A stretch of DNA of 21,294 nucleotides from CAZGAH01 sp964523295. Its GTDB lineage: Bacteria > Desulfobacterota > Desulfovibrionia > Desulfovibrionales > Desulfovibrionaceae. The stretch's first letter is position 1, and the number at the start of each line of letters is the position of its first letter. The notes beneath the pieces were generated by a model. The model was given only the letters and a program-made list of their open reading frames with translations. It had not been told where the DNA came from and did no database searches. The stretch covers positions 1-21,294 of the forward strand of contig CAZGAH010000073.1 in assembly GCA_964523295.1 (NCBI GenBank), in the 5' to 3' direction. The position numbers and the translations under genes are program-made. Of the stretch, positions 1 to 7,142 are shown piece by piece.

Positions 1-318
1 CGCACCCTGGCGCAGGCCATGCCCGAGGCCTACAGGCCGGACCTGTCCGCGAGCCTGAACAATCTGGCGATCCTGCTCAGCGACCTGGGGCGCAAGGACG
101 AGGCCCTGGCAACGGCGAGGGAAGCGGCGATGCTCTACGCCGAGTGTTACCGGCGTCTTCCCGCAGCGTACGCGCAGAATCTCGGCATCAGCATGGGCGT
201 CTACATCGAGCTGCGCGACGGCATCGATTTCGCCGCCGCGCAGGAGCGCTTTCTCAACAATCCCAAGGCGGAGCTGCGGGCCTTGCAGGAGGATTTTGAT
301 CGTCGTCAGGGAAGATAA
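1..318 (+). CDS. TPR-repeat protein, C-terminal part (5' end outside window)
   Basis: The reading frame is open from base 1, so the gene begins upstream; an ATG at 19 is probably internal. The visible 105 residues contain a tetratricopeptide unit of the kinesin-light-chain style, with the signature SLNNLAILLSDLGRKDEALA followed by a second helix pair (ATAREAAMLYAECYRRLPAAYAQNLG). Such repeats form helical scaffolds for protein-protein contacts. The tail, ending ALQEDFDRRQGR, is charged and does not look like a catalytic domain. The function cannot be read from this fragment; proteins of this type often carry an NTPase or CHAT-like domain upstream, but none is visible here. The TPR assignment is fairly secure, the role unknown. 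Confidence 0.75.
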   Translation, partial: RTLAQAMPEAYRPDLSASLNNLAILLSDLGRKDEALATAREAAMLYAECYRRLPAAYAQNLGISMGVYIELRDGIDFAAAQERFLNNPKAELRALQEDFDRRQGR

Positions 319-522
319 ATCGATGGATGGCGGTTCTGCCGGGGAACAATTGCATGAATTCGGGCAGAGCCGGGTGTCATCCTTTGTGAAAACCTGGAAG
401 TTGATGGAGTAGGAGGTGACGACGCAGTTGAGGATAGGGAGACGATGTGGCTTTCTGGCCGTAAAAGAGCCTGTTGATCCAATTCTATCTGTTGTGGGGA
501 AAATTTGAGGAGAAATTACCGC
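319..522. other. intergenic, no gene seen
   Basis: About 200 bases between the TPR stop codon and the end of the antitoxin gene. I see no plausible coding frame, tRNA, or strong hairpin followed by a T-run. The genes on either side converge here. Confidence 0.5.
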
Positions 523-933
523 TTATGGCATCGGTGGGTGATGTGCCATACGTGTCCTGGAGGAAAATACCGATGGGCTTTGTTCCTTCAGGAGGGTGTC
601 TGCGGGAATACCCAGGCCCTCGTGAAGCGCGCGGATCATCTTCAGCGTCAGTTTTCTTTTCCCGGACAGCACCTCGGACACCCTGCTCTTTGAACCAATA
701 AAGGGAACAAGGTCTTTTTGCTTGAGGTCCTTCTGGTCCATGGCAAATTCTATAGCCTCACGTGGAGTTGGCGGCGGAACAGGATGATGCTCGTCTTCAT
801 AGGCGCCAATGAGCGTCCCCCAGACCTCCAGCTCGTCGAACTCAGGGCTGCCAGGCTCCGAGTCGAAAATCTCTTCGACCCGAGCCAGCGCCGCTTCGTA
901 GTCAGCATCTGTCTTAATGGCACGGATCATCAT
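523..933 (-). CDS. higA: HigA-like antitoxin, HTH transcriptional regulator
   Basis: 136 residues. The N-terminal half is acidic (EEIFDSEPGSPEFDELEVWGTL), as is typical of the HigA/COG5499 antitoxin family. A helix-turn-helix of the Xre/Cro type lies at about residues 66-100 (DQKDLKQKDLVPFIGSKSRV and SEVLSGKRKLTLKMI), followed by the family ending GIPADTLLKE. About 18 extra residues (SPSVFSSRTRMAHHPPMP) extend beyond the usual family end. It would bind and neutralise the toxin encoded immediately upstream and repress the shared promoter. Its start overlaps the toxin gene's 3' end by 20 bases, so the two are translationally coupled in toxin-first order, as in classical higBA. A GAGGTG ribosome binding site precedes the tandem ATGATG start; the second ATG at 930 is equally possible. 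Confidence 0.85.
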   Translation of the reverse strand: MMIRAIKTDADYEAALARVEEIFDSEPGSPEFDELEVWGTLIGAYEDEHHPVPPPTPREAIEFAMDQKDLKQKDLVPFIGSKSRVSEVLSGKRKLTLKMIRALHEGLGIPADTLLKEQSPSVFSSRTRMAHHPPMP

Positions 934-1234
934 ATTTCACCTCTGCTGCTTGAATTTTGTCGTATTCGGCGTGGGTGCCAAACCACTTCACAAACACTTG
1001 ACCCGCCTCAAACCGAATCCAGACAATCAACCTGAAATGATTTCCTTTTATGTTGAAAACATACCTGTTGCCGCCGACATGATCAGCATTTGGAAAATCC
1101 TCTTTCAACTCGGCATGGTTTGCGTAACGTTTCTTCGAAACCCAATCATACCAGGACAGAAGCCCTCCTCTCGCTTCAGCAAAATGTTCGCAGTAGCAAT
1201 TCAGGGTCCTTCGGCTGAGTATGTTCACGCTCAT
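914..1234 (-). CDS. higB: HigB-like mRNA interferase toxin
   Basis: 106 residues, a normal length for the HigB_toxin family (RelE-like fold). Recognisable landmarks are SWYDWVSKK near residue 27, the strand block RYVFNIKGNHFRLIVWIRF, and the C-terminal FGTHAEYDKI, which is the family hallmark. Proteins of this family cleave mRNA, usually on the ribosome, when freed from their antitoxin; that activity is inferred from the family. The gene precedes higA with a 20-base overlap, and an intact HTH antitoxin follows, so the module looks functional. It lies between a TPR gene and the lipid transport operon, with no other mobile-element marks nearby. Confidence 0.87.
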   Translation of the reverse strand: MSVNILSRRTLNCYCEHFAEARGGLLSWYDWVSKKRYANHAELKEDFPNADHVGGNRYVFNIKGNHFRLIVWIRFEAGQVFVKWFGTHAEYDKIQAAEVKYDDPCH

Positions 1235-1262
1235 TACCTAAGCGTTCCCAGACTGGTTGTCA
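1235..1262 (-). promoter_or_regulatory. possible higBA promoter region
   Basis: On the minus strand a perfect TTGACA hexamer (1257-1262) lies about 23 bases before the toxin ATG. A 17-base spacer leads to TAGGTA, a poor -10 sequence that almost touches the start codon; GGTAAT at a 20-base spacing is the alternative. Either reading implies a very short or absent leader. The arms ACGCT and AGCGT flank the start region and could be part of an antitoxin operator. The -35 match is seen; the rest is inference. Confidence 0.3.
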
Positions 1263-1488
1263 ATGAAAAGTTCCCAAGCAGGGGACTCTGTTTGGCTCAG
1301 CTGGCGTCGTCGTCACACGCCAACGCGTATCTTCTGCCCGTGGCGTTCCTTTGGATAATAAAAAGAGGCTTCCGCCCCCTCCTTCCCCCCTTTCACGACA
1401 CGTCATGGGTCCCGCCTTCGGCCCTCGTCGCGCAGGGTTCCATGGCTCTGGCGTTGGGGCTTCCCCTTTGCGGCACTCCTGTTTGAAT
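1263..1488. other. intergenic between higB and the mla operon
   Basis: A C-rich stretch at about 1374-1391 is the only compositional oddity. Reading frames here have no recognisable protein features and I call no gene. Confidence 0.4.
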
Positions 1489-1517
1489 TTGGCACTGTCA
1501 GGGTCTTGTGCTACCAT
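1489..1517 (+). promoter_or_regulatory. probable promoter of the mla-like operon
   Basis: TTGGCA at 1489-1494 matches five of six -35 positions. A 17-base spacer follows, then TACCAT at 1512-1517 (four of six -10 positions), preceded by the extended -10 dinucleotide in TGC. This would start transcription near 1524, about 50 bases before the first gene. It is a consensus match only. Confidence 0.5.
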
Positions 1518-1572
1518 GCCCGTCTGATTACGCCGGAGGCATCGCCCCGGCCCGATGCGCGAGGAGGAGTCT

Positions 1573-2361
1573 GTGTCTACGGTTGTCGGAGCATTTCATT
1601 GGATCGGCGTTGCGACACTGGCTCAGCTCAATGCCCTGTTTCTCGCGGCATTTCTGCTACAACATACGCTGCGCGCCCTGTTCCGGCTGGCCTTTCTGAA
1701 CCGGGCCGTGGGGAGCGTGCTGGTCCGGCAGGTGTATTTTTCCGCGGTGCAGGGGCTGCCGTTCTATGCGCTGGCGGCCCTGATCATCGGTTCGCTGGCC
1801 GGACATTACGTCCTGACGGTGCTCCTGGGCTTCGGTGTGACCGATCAGATCGGCAAGTACCTGAACAGGACGATGCTCGAGGAAATCGCGCCGATTGTCG
1901 CCTCCCTGTTGCTGCTGGTGCGCTCCGGCCAGGCCGTCGCCTCCGAGGTCTCGTTGATGAAGATCAACAACGAGCTGGAGACGTTGCGGATGCTGCATAT
2001 CGATCCCGTACGCTACGTGTTTTTCCCCCGGATTCTCGCCTTTGCGCTCTGCGGGCCGATCCTGTCCTTTCTGTTCGCCCTGGTCGGACTCTGGGGGAGC
2101 TTTTTCATTCTGGCATTCATCCATGACATCCATTTTTACGCCTACATGGATCAGATCGTTTACTCCCTGGAATTGAAAAGCGTCATCTTCCTGCTGGCCA
2201 AACCCTTTTTCATGGCCCTGGGCATCGTCCTGGCGGCGCTGAACAGCGCCCTGTCCGCGGCCAGGGCCTTTACGCAGGTCCCGATCCGGCTTATCCAGGC
2301 CATGACGCACTCCTTCGGGGTGATCCTGGTTGTCGAAACACTGTTCGTCTTTTTCAAGTAA
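1573..2361 (+). CDS. mlaE: MlaE-like ABC permease (lipid transport)
   Basis: 262 residues from a GTG start at 1573, chosen because GAGGAGGAG at 1561-1569 is an ideal ribosome binding site for it; an in-frame ATG at 1555 has no such site. The protein is hydrophobic with about five to six membrane segments. The MlaE family core is visible as EEIAPIVASLLLLVRSGQAV ASEVSLMKINNELETLRML, corresponding to the conserved block preceding the coupling helix, and the segment HIDPVRYVFFPRILA. MlaE-type permeases sit in the inner membrane and work with an MlaF ATPase and MlaD MCE protein to move phospholipid between the two membranes. It is followed 23 bases later by the degenerate ATPase gene and then an mlaD homologue, which supports the assignment. 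Confidence 0.85.
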   Translation: MSTVVGAFHWIGVATLAQLNALFLAAFLLQHTLRALFRLAFLNRAVGSVLVRQVYFSAVQGLPFYALAALIIGSLAGHYVLTVLLGFGVTDQIGKYLNRTMLEEIAPIVASLLLLVRSGQAVASEVSLMKINNELETLRMLHIDPVRYVFFPRILAFALCGPILSFLFALVGLWGSFFILAFIHDIHFYAYMDQIVYSLELKSVIFLLAKPFFMALGIVLAALNSALSAARAFTQVPIRLIQAMTHSFGVILVVETLFVFFK

Positions 2362-2384
2362 CCTGACTTCGGCGGGCGTAGAGC

Positions 2385-2885
2385 ATGGATTTTGACAGGT
2401 GGCTGGCCAGCGATGCGCATCTCCTGCTTCTGGTGGACGTGGAGGAGCGGATGCAGGCGCTCATCGAGCAGGCGCTCGGGCCCCGCTACGCGATCGGCGT
2501 CATCTCCGGCCGCTTTCCCTTGCTGGGCAACCTGAACGTCATCGAAAACATCGCGTTGAAGGCGATGTACCATCGCAACACCCCGCTGGCGGATGTCAAA
2601 AACGAGCTTTCAGGGTTTATCCAGGCCCTGGACCTGGAAGATGTGTTGCTGAAGCGCAGCACCGGATTGACGGAAGAGGAACTTTTCAATATCTATTTGC
2701 TACGGTGTATCGCCAATAAAGACCACATCATTCTGTTCGAGCAGCCCGATCCGTGGAATGTTTCCGGCGCCGGCGCCTTTCTGGCCGGAGTCGGTCTGAA
2801 GGTCCGGCTCTGGGTATGCTGCTATCGCGACGAGGCCTCGAAATACGCGCGCCTGAACTTGGCGCCTGCCGTTGTGGAAGGCTGA
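2385..2885 (+). CDS. degenerate MlaF-like ABC ATPase without Walker A
   Basis: 166 residues, compared with about 260-270 for MlaF. Its position between mlaE and mlaD is where the ATPase gene is expected. The middle, IGVISGRFPLLGNLNVIENI followed by ALKAMYHRN, reads like the Q-loop region of MlaF-type ATPases. No P-loop GxxGxGK[ST] is present; the N-terminus (MDFDRWLASDAHLLLLVDVE) occupies that place. The LSGG signature is replaced by GLTEEELFNIYLLRCIANK. The Walker B equivalent is HIILFEQPD (residues 114-122), with Glu where the Walker B Asp should be and Gln where the catalytic Glu should be. The His switch is also not evident. The frame is intact and closely spaced (23 bases after mlaE, 2 before mlaD), so it looks like an expressed, non-catalytic subunit rather than decay. 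The ABC origin is inferred. Confidence 0.6.
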   Translation: MDFDRWLASDAHLLLLVDVEERMQALIEQALGPRYAIGVISGRFPLLGNLNVIENIALKAMYHRNTPLADVKNELSGFIQALDLEDVLLKRSTGLTEEELFNIYLLRCIANKDHIILFEQPDPWNVSGAGAFLAGVGLKVRLWVCCYRDEASKYARLNLAPAVVEG

Positions 2886-2887
2886 AC

Positions 2888-3877
2888 ATGGCATTGAAGA
2901 CGATCAGCATCGAAGCCAAAGTCGGCATGTTCACGGTCTTTGTAGTGATCGTGGCGCTGTTTCTCGTTATCCATATCGGCATCAAGCGGCAGATTTTTGC
3001 CGAAAAGATCACCTACGTCGTGGACAGTCCGACCCTGGAACGGATCGACCAGGGGACGCCGGTGCGTCTTTTCGGCTTCAGCATCGGCCAGGTCAGCGAC
3101 ATCCACCTGCTCGGACCGGACACCCTGCGCCTGGAAATCGTGGTGCTCAAGAAGTACGCGCAGTGGTTCAACACCGGAACAACCCTGTCGCTGTCCTCGA
3201 CCAGTCCCCTGCTCGGCAAGACGTATCTCAAGGTTATGCCGGGCGCCCAGAGCGAACCGCTGGTGCCGGAGGGGACGGTATTCACCCTGTCCGCCCACGA
3301 CGACATGCTCAAGGCCCTGCAGGACGACACGCGGGCGATTCTTGCGGACATCAAGGATACCACGACCAACCTCAAGCAGCTCTCCGAGCAGCTCGGCTCG
3401 CCCGACGGGGATGTCCGGGTTGTCCTGGCCCGGCTGCGACAGTTTGCCGAGTCCATCGATCAGCCCGACAAAATTCTCTACATGCTCGCACGCGACCCCG
3501 AGCCGGCCAGCCAGCTGCGTACAATGCTCGTTAACGTTGACGTGGCGCTGCGCAATCTGAACACCCTCTCGAGCCAGGCCCTGGAGCGACTCCAGGCCGT
3601 GGCGCCGCTCCAGGATGACATCCGCGGGCTTGTTACCAGCGTGCAGGGCTTTGTCGTGCTCCTGGGAGACATCGGACGCAAGCTCGATCCCGCAGTGACG
3701 AACCTCAACGTCGTCTCCCGGGAAGTCCGCCTGGCTACCCAGGACCTGACCCGGCTGCGCAGCCAGGGGGAGCACACCTTGCAGCTCAGCTCGGAGTTCC
3801 TCGACCGTCTCAACCGTACGTGGCCCCTGTCCGGAGGGGAAAGGCCCCTGCCGCGGCAGGATCATCCCATGCCCTAG
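2888..3877 (+). CDS. mlaD: MlaD-like MCE-domain protein
   Basis: 329 residues from ATG 2888, with GGAAGG about 8 bases upstream; the longer frame from 2753 overlaps the preceding gene and lacks domain support. There is one N-terminal membrane anchor (residues 13-30, GMFTVFVVIVALFLVIHIGI). An MCE domain follows at about 38-137, with the typical GTPVRLFGFSIGQVSDI motif. A long helical region with coiled-coil character (about 140-310: DTTTNLKQLSEQL, NLNTLSSQALERLQ) follows. MCE proteins of this type form hexamers anchored in the inner membrane that bind lipid in the periplasm. The extended helical tail makes it longer than E. coli MlaD (about 183 residues) and closer to YebT/PqiB or Mce tunnel-forming forms. 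Nine bases separate it from the lipoprotein gene. Confidence 0.88.
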   Translation: MALKTISIEAKVGMFTVFVVIVALFLVIHIGIKRQIFAEKITYVVDSPTLERIDQGTPVRLFGFSIGQVSDIHLLGPDTLRLEIVVLKKYAQWFNTGTTLSLSSTSPLLGKTYLKVMPGAQSEPLVPEGTVFTLSAHDDMLKALQDDTRAILADIKDTTTNLKQLSEQLGSPDGDVRVVLARLRQFAESIDQPDKILYMLARDPEPASQLRTMLVNVDVALRNLNTLSSQALERLQAVAPLQDDIRGLVTSVQGFVVLLGDIGRKLDPAVTNLNVVSREVRLATQDLTRLRSQGEHTLQLSSEFLDRLNRTWPLSGGERPLPRQDHPMP

Positions 3878-3886
3878 GAGCCGGCC

Positions 3887-4621
3887 GTGGCGTATCCCAC
3901 GCGTTTTCCCGTCCTCTGCGCGCTCGCGTTCGCTTTGGCCCCGGTGCTCGTCGCCGGCTGCTTCTCCTCTACGCCCGAACCCGTCTATCCGCCGGCCCGG
4001 GAGATCAAACAGGCGCCATTCCAGCGGCGCGAATTCGTCGACGCCTTTCTTCAGGGAAAATGGTGCGAGGCGGAGCAGCGCTTCGCTGCGGCGGTGCAGG
4101 CCTACCTGCAGCGTGACGACGTCTGCCAGGCCTCCTATACCTACCTGCTGGCCTGGAAGCTCAAGCGCTACGTCGAGATCGACGCGCCGGAGCTGCTGGA
4201 AAACGCCCGCAAATTTCAGGCCCTGGGCTTCGGCTGCCCCGAGAATCCACCCGTGCCCTTGACCGACGGACCCGACGAAGTCGGGCTGTCCGCGCGCGAC
4301 CGCCGCTACCGCGAATACATCGCCCGGCAGGACTACGCCGGGCTGCTCGAAGCGCTGACAAAGGAGGAGGACCCGCTCTACGCCTCGGTCTACGCGCGCA
4401 AGGCCGCACGCCAGGCCATCGATGCCGGCCGCAACCCGCAGGCGCGGGCTCTGGTCGAGTACGCGCGCACGCGCGATGCCGCCCAGGGCTGGGTGGTGTT
4501 CGTGCGCGAAGACTGGCGGATTCTGCGCCGACTCGCCTCCTCGGCCAACGAGCAAGCCCTGATCGACGAGCGTCTTGCCGTGCTCGAGGACATCATCCGC
4601 CCGTGCACGCCGAAGCCATAA
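3887..4621 (+). CDS. lipoprotein of the Mla-like operon
   Basis: 244 residues from GTG 3887, which has AGGAG at 3876-3880. The signal peptide (residues 1-24) ends in a lipobox LVAGC with Cys25 as the predicted lipidated residue. The mature part is helical and Tyr/Arg/Ala-rich with several Cys residues (WCEAEQRFAAAVQAYLQRDD; VCQASYTYLLAWKLK), reminiscent of TPR-like helical repeats, but no family is recognised with certainty. Its position directly after mlaD suggests an outer- or inner-membrane partner of the lipid transporter, in the way that auxiliary lipoproteins accompany MCE systems. That role is inferred from context only. Confidence 0.7.
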   Translation: MAYPTRFPVLCALAFALAPVLVAGCFSSTPEPVYPPAREIKQAPFQRREFVDAFLQGKWCEAEQRFAAAVQAYLQRDDVCQASYTYLLAWKLKRYVEIDAPELLENARKFQALGFGCPENPPVPLTDGPDEVGLSARDRRYREYIARQDYAGLLEALTKEEDPLYASVYARKAARQAIDAGRNPQARALVEYARTRDAAQGWVVFVREDWRILRRLASSANEQALIDERLAVLEDIIRPCTPKP

Positions 4622-4669
4622 CGGCCAAGGCAACCCGGAGCGAAACGTTGCAGCGAATCCGGACGGCAA

Positions 4670-4698
4670 TTGACTTTTTGCCGGCCGGGCAATATGCC
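4670..4698 (+). promoter_or_regulatory. possible promoter before the cNMP-binding gene
   Basis: TTGACT (4670-4675) and TATGCC (4693-4698) are separated by 17 bases in the 113-base gap after the lipoprotein gene. The -35 match is good and the -10 match moderate. This would give the cyclic-nucleotide-binding gene its own transcript. Confidence 0.35.
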
Positions 4699-4734
4699 AT
4701 GACCAGACCCCGTATTCACAATGAGGACAGATTG

Positions 4735-5199
4735 ATGACCGATCAACGCGCGCAGGACGTCGGGCGGATGCTCGAGGCGATGAAATGCGGCAGGCGTTTT
4801 TCCCGCGACGAGCTGGAGGTTCTTGGCGATTTCATGGCCGTGCAGCAGTTCCGGAAGGGACAGACGATCCTCCTCCAGGGCGAGAAGGGTAACTCCATGG
4901 CCTTCGTGGTCGCCGGCCTGGTCGAGATTATCAAGGACCGCACCAAAACGAGCGATGCCGTTGTCGTGACCCTTGGCCCCGGAAATCACTTCGGCGAGCT
5001 GTCGCTTATCGACGGCGAGCCGCGCTCGGCCTCGGCCGTGGCCGTGGAAGACACGACCCTGCTGACCATGAGTCGTGAGCAGTTCGACGCCTTGCGGGCC
5101 AGCCGTCCGGAACTGGGCTTCAAGTTCTACGAACAGATTGCGATTCTGGTCAGCAAGCGCTTGCGTCTGACAACGCGCGAGCTGGTCTACAGAATCTGA
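4735..5199 (+). CDS. stand-alone cyclic-nucleotide-binding domain protein
   Basis: 154 residues from ATG 4735 (GAGGA at 4723-4727); the in-frame upstream ATGs at 4603 and 4699 are less well placed. The protein is almost entirely one cNMP-binding beta-roll: FRKGQTILLQGEKGNSMAFV followed by VAGLVEII, then the phosphate-binding cassette FGELSLIDGEPRSAS with its conserved Gly-Glu and Arg-Ser. The cassette is intact, so cAMP or cGMP binding is plausible. There is no C-terminal helix-turn-helix, so it is not a CRP-type transcription factor; a short helical tail (LVSKRLRLTTRELVYRI) is all that follows. Such single-domain proteins usually act as regulatory subunits or protein-interaction modules. Its partner is not identifiable here. 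Confidence 0.85.
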   Translation: MTDQRAQDVGRMLEAMKCGRRFSRDELEVLGDFMAVQQFRKGQTILLQGEKGNSMAFVVAGLVEIIKDRTKTSDAVVVTLGPGNHFGELSLIDGEPRSASAVAVEDTTLLTMSREQFDALRASRPELGFKFYEQIAILVSKRLRLTTRELVYRI

Positions 5200-5214
5200 C
5201 ACGCCTGCGCGTGT
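5199..5214 (+). repeat. small hairpin at the end of the cNMP-binding gene
   Basis: ACACGC (5199-5204) and GCGTGT (5209-5214) form a 6-bp stem with a CTGC loop, starting at the last base of the stop codon. There is no T-run after it, so it is not a standard intrinsic terminator. Confidence 0.3.
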
Positions 5215-5333
5215 ACGCGGGACAGGACGGCATCGGCTGTTGTGTCCTGCGGCATCAAGCCCCCCCCCGGCGTCCGTCGGTCGCAGCGGGAGGCGGCGCA
5301 CGGCGAATTCCCTGAGCTTCGGGAGAGGTTGGC

Positions 5334-5777
5334 ATGACCACAATACGAAAAATCGTGTGCGCGGTAGATTTGTCGGATATGACTGCCGAGGTCGCAGCCT
5401 GGGCCAGGCTGCTGGCACAAAAGCTCGATTCCGAGCTGATCGTGCTCTACGTCGCCCCGGCGTTCAAACGCTACCGCAGTTTCGACGTGGAAAACGAGGC
5501 CATCGACCTGGTCGAAAAATCCATTTTCTCCGGTGCGGAAGAGGCCATGGCCAAGTGCCTTGCGGAGCATTTCGCCGGGGTACGTGTCCAGGGGCGCGTG
5601 GCCGAGGGCTATGCCGCGGAACAAATCCTCGCCGCCGCCTCGGCGGACGACGTGGATATGGTCGTCATGGGCACCAAAGGCCGCAAAGGCATGGATCGCG
5701 TGTTGTTCGGGTCTGTTGCCGAGCAGGTGCTCAAGTCGTCGCCCGTGCCCGTCTTTACCGTTCGTCCCCGGGAGTGA
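5334..5777 (+). CDS. universal stress protein, UspA family
   Basis: 147 residues, the standard single-domain Usp length, from ATG 5334 with GGGAGAGG just upstream. The N-terminus KIVCAVDLSDMT is the usual first strand with its Asp. The ATP-binding loop is complete: GTKGRKGMDRVLFGS fits G-2X-G-9X-G(S/T), and the C-terminal strand VPVFTVRPRE is typical. ATP-binding Usp proteins help cells endure stress or energy limitation; the precise role is not known. The last 23 bases overlap the 3' end of the convergent araC-type gene, so no terminator can lie between them. Confidence 0.92.
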   Translation: MTTIRKIVCAVDLSDMTAEVAAWARLLAQKLDSELIVLYVAPAFKRYRSFDVENEAIDLVEKSIFSGAEEAMAKCLAEHFAGVRVQGRVAEGYAAEQILAAASADDVDMVVMGTKGRKGMDRVLFGSVAEQVLKSSPVPVFTVRPRE

Positions 5778-6594
5778 GCCTGCTCAAGCAGGCGGCAGCC
5801 CTTCTGGCGTAACGGCCCGGAGGAATGCCCATCAGGCGCACGAACTGCCGACTGAAGTGGCTCTGATCGTAAAAACCCGTTTCCAGGGCGACATCGGCCA
5901 CGGGCAGGCCGGCTTCAAGCAGCGTACGCGCCTGCCGGATGCGCAGCCCCAGCGCCAGCTCCTGCGGGGAAACCCCGAAGGCCTCCACGAAACGCCGCTG
6001 CACGTGGCAGACGCTCAGGCCCACGTGCCGGCCCAGCCGTTCCAAAGGCAGCGGCTCGGTTGCCCGCGCGGCCACGTATTCCCGCGCGCGCACCATTGCC
6101 GGACCTGCGGGCCGCCGGGGCAGCGGGGCGATGGCGTCGGGCTGGCCGGCGAGTCTGTGGAGCGCCGCGGTCAGCGCCGCGTGTACCTCGGGCAGAGCCG
6201 CCGCGCGTTCTATTGCGAAAAACAGCCGGTCCAGCGCCTGACTCAGTCCGCTCTCGAAAAAGACTGCCGGCGCCGACGCCTCGTCCAATCCGGACAGGAG
6301 CAGGCCCGGCGCCGCGGATTCTGGCCTCAGGCACAGCAGACGGTAGCTTTGGCCCTCGGCAGTCAGGCCCGGACAACGATGGGCCAGCCCGGCAGGAATG
6401 AGGAACACGCAGCCAGCCGGAGCCAGCACGCTGCCGCAGGCGTGGACGATCCGACGCCCGCCGCTTTCCATCCTGCCCAGCACCAGAGCCTGGTGCACGT
6501 GCCGGACGAACGAGGTGCGGACGTTGTGTCCGGTGACCATCTCCACCCCGGGCAGCCCGGGCGGGCGGAGAAATGTAATCTGCGCCTGAGGCAT
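5755..6594 (-). CDS. AraC-family transcriptional regulator
   Basis: 279 residues from ATG 6594 (MPQAQITFLRPP); a GTG at 6618 would add eight residues. The N-terminal half is a cupin-like sensor (HQALVLGRMESGGRRIVHAC through GSVLAPAGCVFLIPAGLAHRC), as in AraC regulators that bind small molecules. The C-terminal 100 residues hold two helix-turn-helix motifs: LPLERLGRHVGLSVCHVQRR and VADVALETGFYDQSHFSRQF, the latter being the classical AraC/XylS signature. It lies just downstream of the cupin gene on the same strand (71 bases), so the two are probably co-transcribed and the cupin gene is a likely target. The 3' end overlaps the uspA-type gene by 23 bases, tail to tail. Confidence 0.9.
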   Translation of the reverse strand: MPQAQITFLRPPGLPGVEMVTGHNVRTSFVRHVHQALVLGRMESGGRRIVHACGSVLAPAGCVFLIPAGLAHRCPGLTAEGQSYRLLCLRPESAAPGLLLSGLDEASAPAVFFESGLSQALDRLFFAIERAAALPEVHAALTAALHRLAGQPDAIAPLPRRPAGPAMVRAREYVAARATEPLPLERLGRHVGLSVCHVQRRFVEAFGVSPQELALGLRIRQARTLLEAGLPVADVALETGFYDQSHFSRQFVRLMGIPPGRYARRAAACLSRLTPGDER

Positions 6595-6665
6595 GGACGG
6601 ACACCGCCTTTCGCGCACGCCCTGCAGAGCGTCCGCGCGTGCACCGCCAGCGCTGCGGCCGGCGG

Positions 6666-7058
6666 TTACACCAGGGCCGGGGAAAAGGTCGCGTAGATGA
6701 GCAGGCCCTCGTCACCGGCCTCGACGAAATGCCGATCCCCTTGCGGGATCAGGGCAACGGCGCCGGGCGCGTAGGCGTGCATCCGGTCCGCCACGCCGGC
6801 CCGGCCCGATCCCTCCAGCACGGTGTGCACTTCCAGCTGGGACTCGTGCGTGTGCTCGCCCAGGCCACAGCCCGGCGCCACGCGCACCAGATGGCAACTT
6901 ATCCGCCCCTGCGTATCCGCGCCGCGCAGCAGGTGCTTCAGCGCCACGCCGGGAAACCGCGGATGCGGCTGCCAGTCGAGTGATTCTATCAGCCGCTCGC
7001 CCTCAGGGCAAGCCAGCAGTCCGTTCGCCACGCAGTTCGCCGTCGTCATGGTTTCCAT
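6666..7058 (-). CDS. small cupin-domain protein
   Basis: 130 residues. The start at 7058 is preferred because AAGGAGG lies 6 bases upstream; a longer frame to 7115 would run through that site. The single cupin barrel carries HTHESQLEVHTVLEGSG, with two His and a Glu placed as in cupin motif 1, and a second motif around PQGDRHFVEAGDEG. A metal site is therefore likely. Cupins of this size include ChrR-like sensors and small isomerases or oxygenases, so the activity cannot be assigned. It sits between cbiD (84 bases upstream) and an AraC regulator on the same strand. Its start codon and ribosome binding site fall in a strong hairpin, listed separately. Confidence 0.85.
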   Translation of the reverse strand: METMTTANCVANGLLACPEGERLIESLDWQPHPRFPGVALKHLLRGADTQGRISCHLVRVAPGCGLGEHTHESQLEVHTVLEGSGRAGVADRMHAYAPGAVALIPQGDRHFVEAGDEGLLIYATFSPALV

Positions 7059-7097
7059 ACGCTCCTCCTTGGTCAGGTATCGTGGGGAGGAGTATGG
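7055..7097 (-). promoter_or_regulatory. hairpin covering the start codon and ribosome binding site of the cupin gene
   Basis: On the plus strand CCATAC (7055-7060) and TCCTCC (7063-7068) are complementary to GTATGG (7092-7097) and GGAGGA (7086-7091). This gives 12 base pairs with a 2-base bulge (7061-7062) and a 17-base loop. In the mRNA (minus strand) the 3' arm contains the GGAGGA ribosome binding site and the AUG. Folded, it would block initiation; open, it would give very strong initiation. The pairing is seen directly; a regulatory role is inferred. A DNA operator is an alternative. Confidence 0.5.
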
Positions 7098-7142
7098 CCG
7101 GATTCCGGAGCGCATTCTTGTACGATCTTGCGCGCGGCGCGG

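Noticed and set aside
1374..1391. G-quadruplex in the higB-mlaE gap
   Set aside because: The minus strand has two long and two short G runs, not four runs of three or more in the usual spacing.
2822..4669. 615-codon minus-strand open frame
   Set aside because: It lies opposite mlaD and the lipoprotein gene and lacks any domain; it is an antisense frame produced by high GC third positions.
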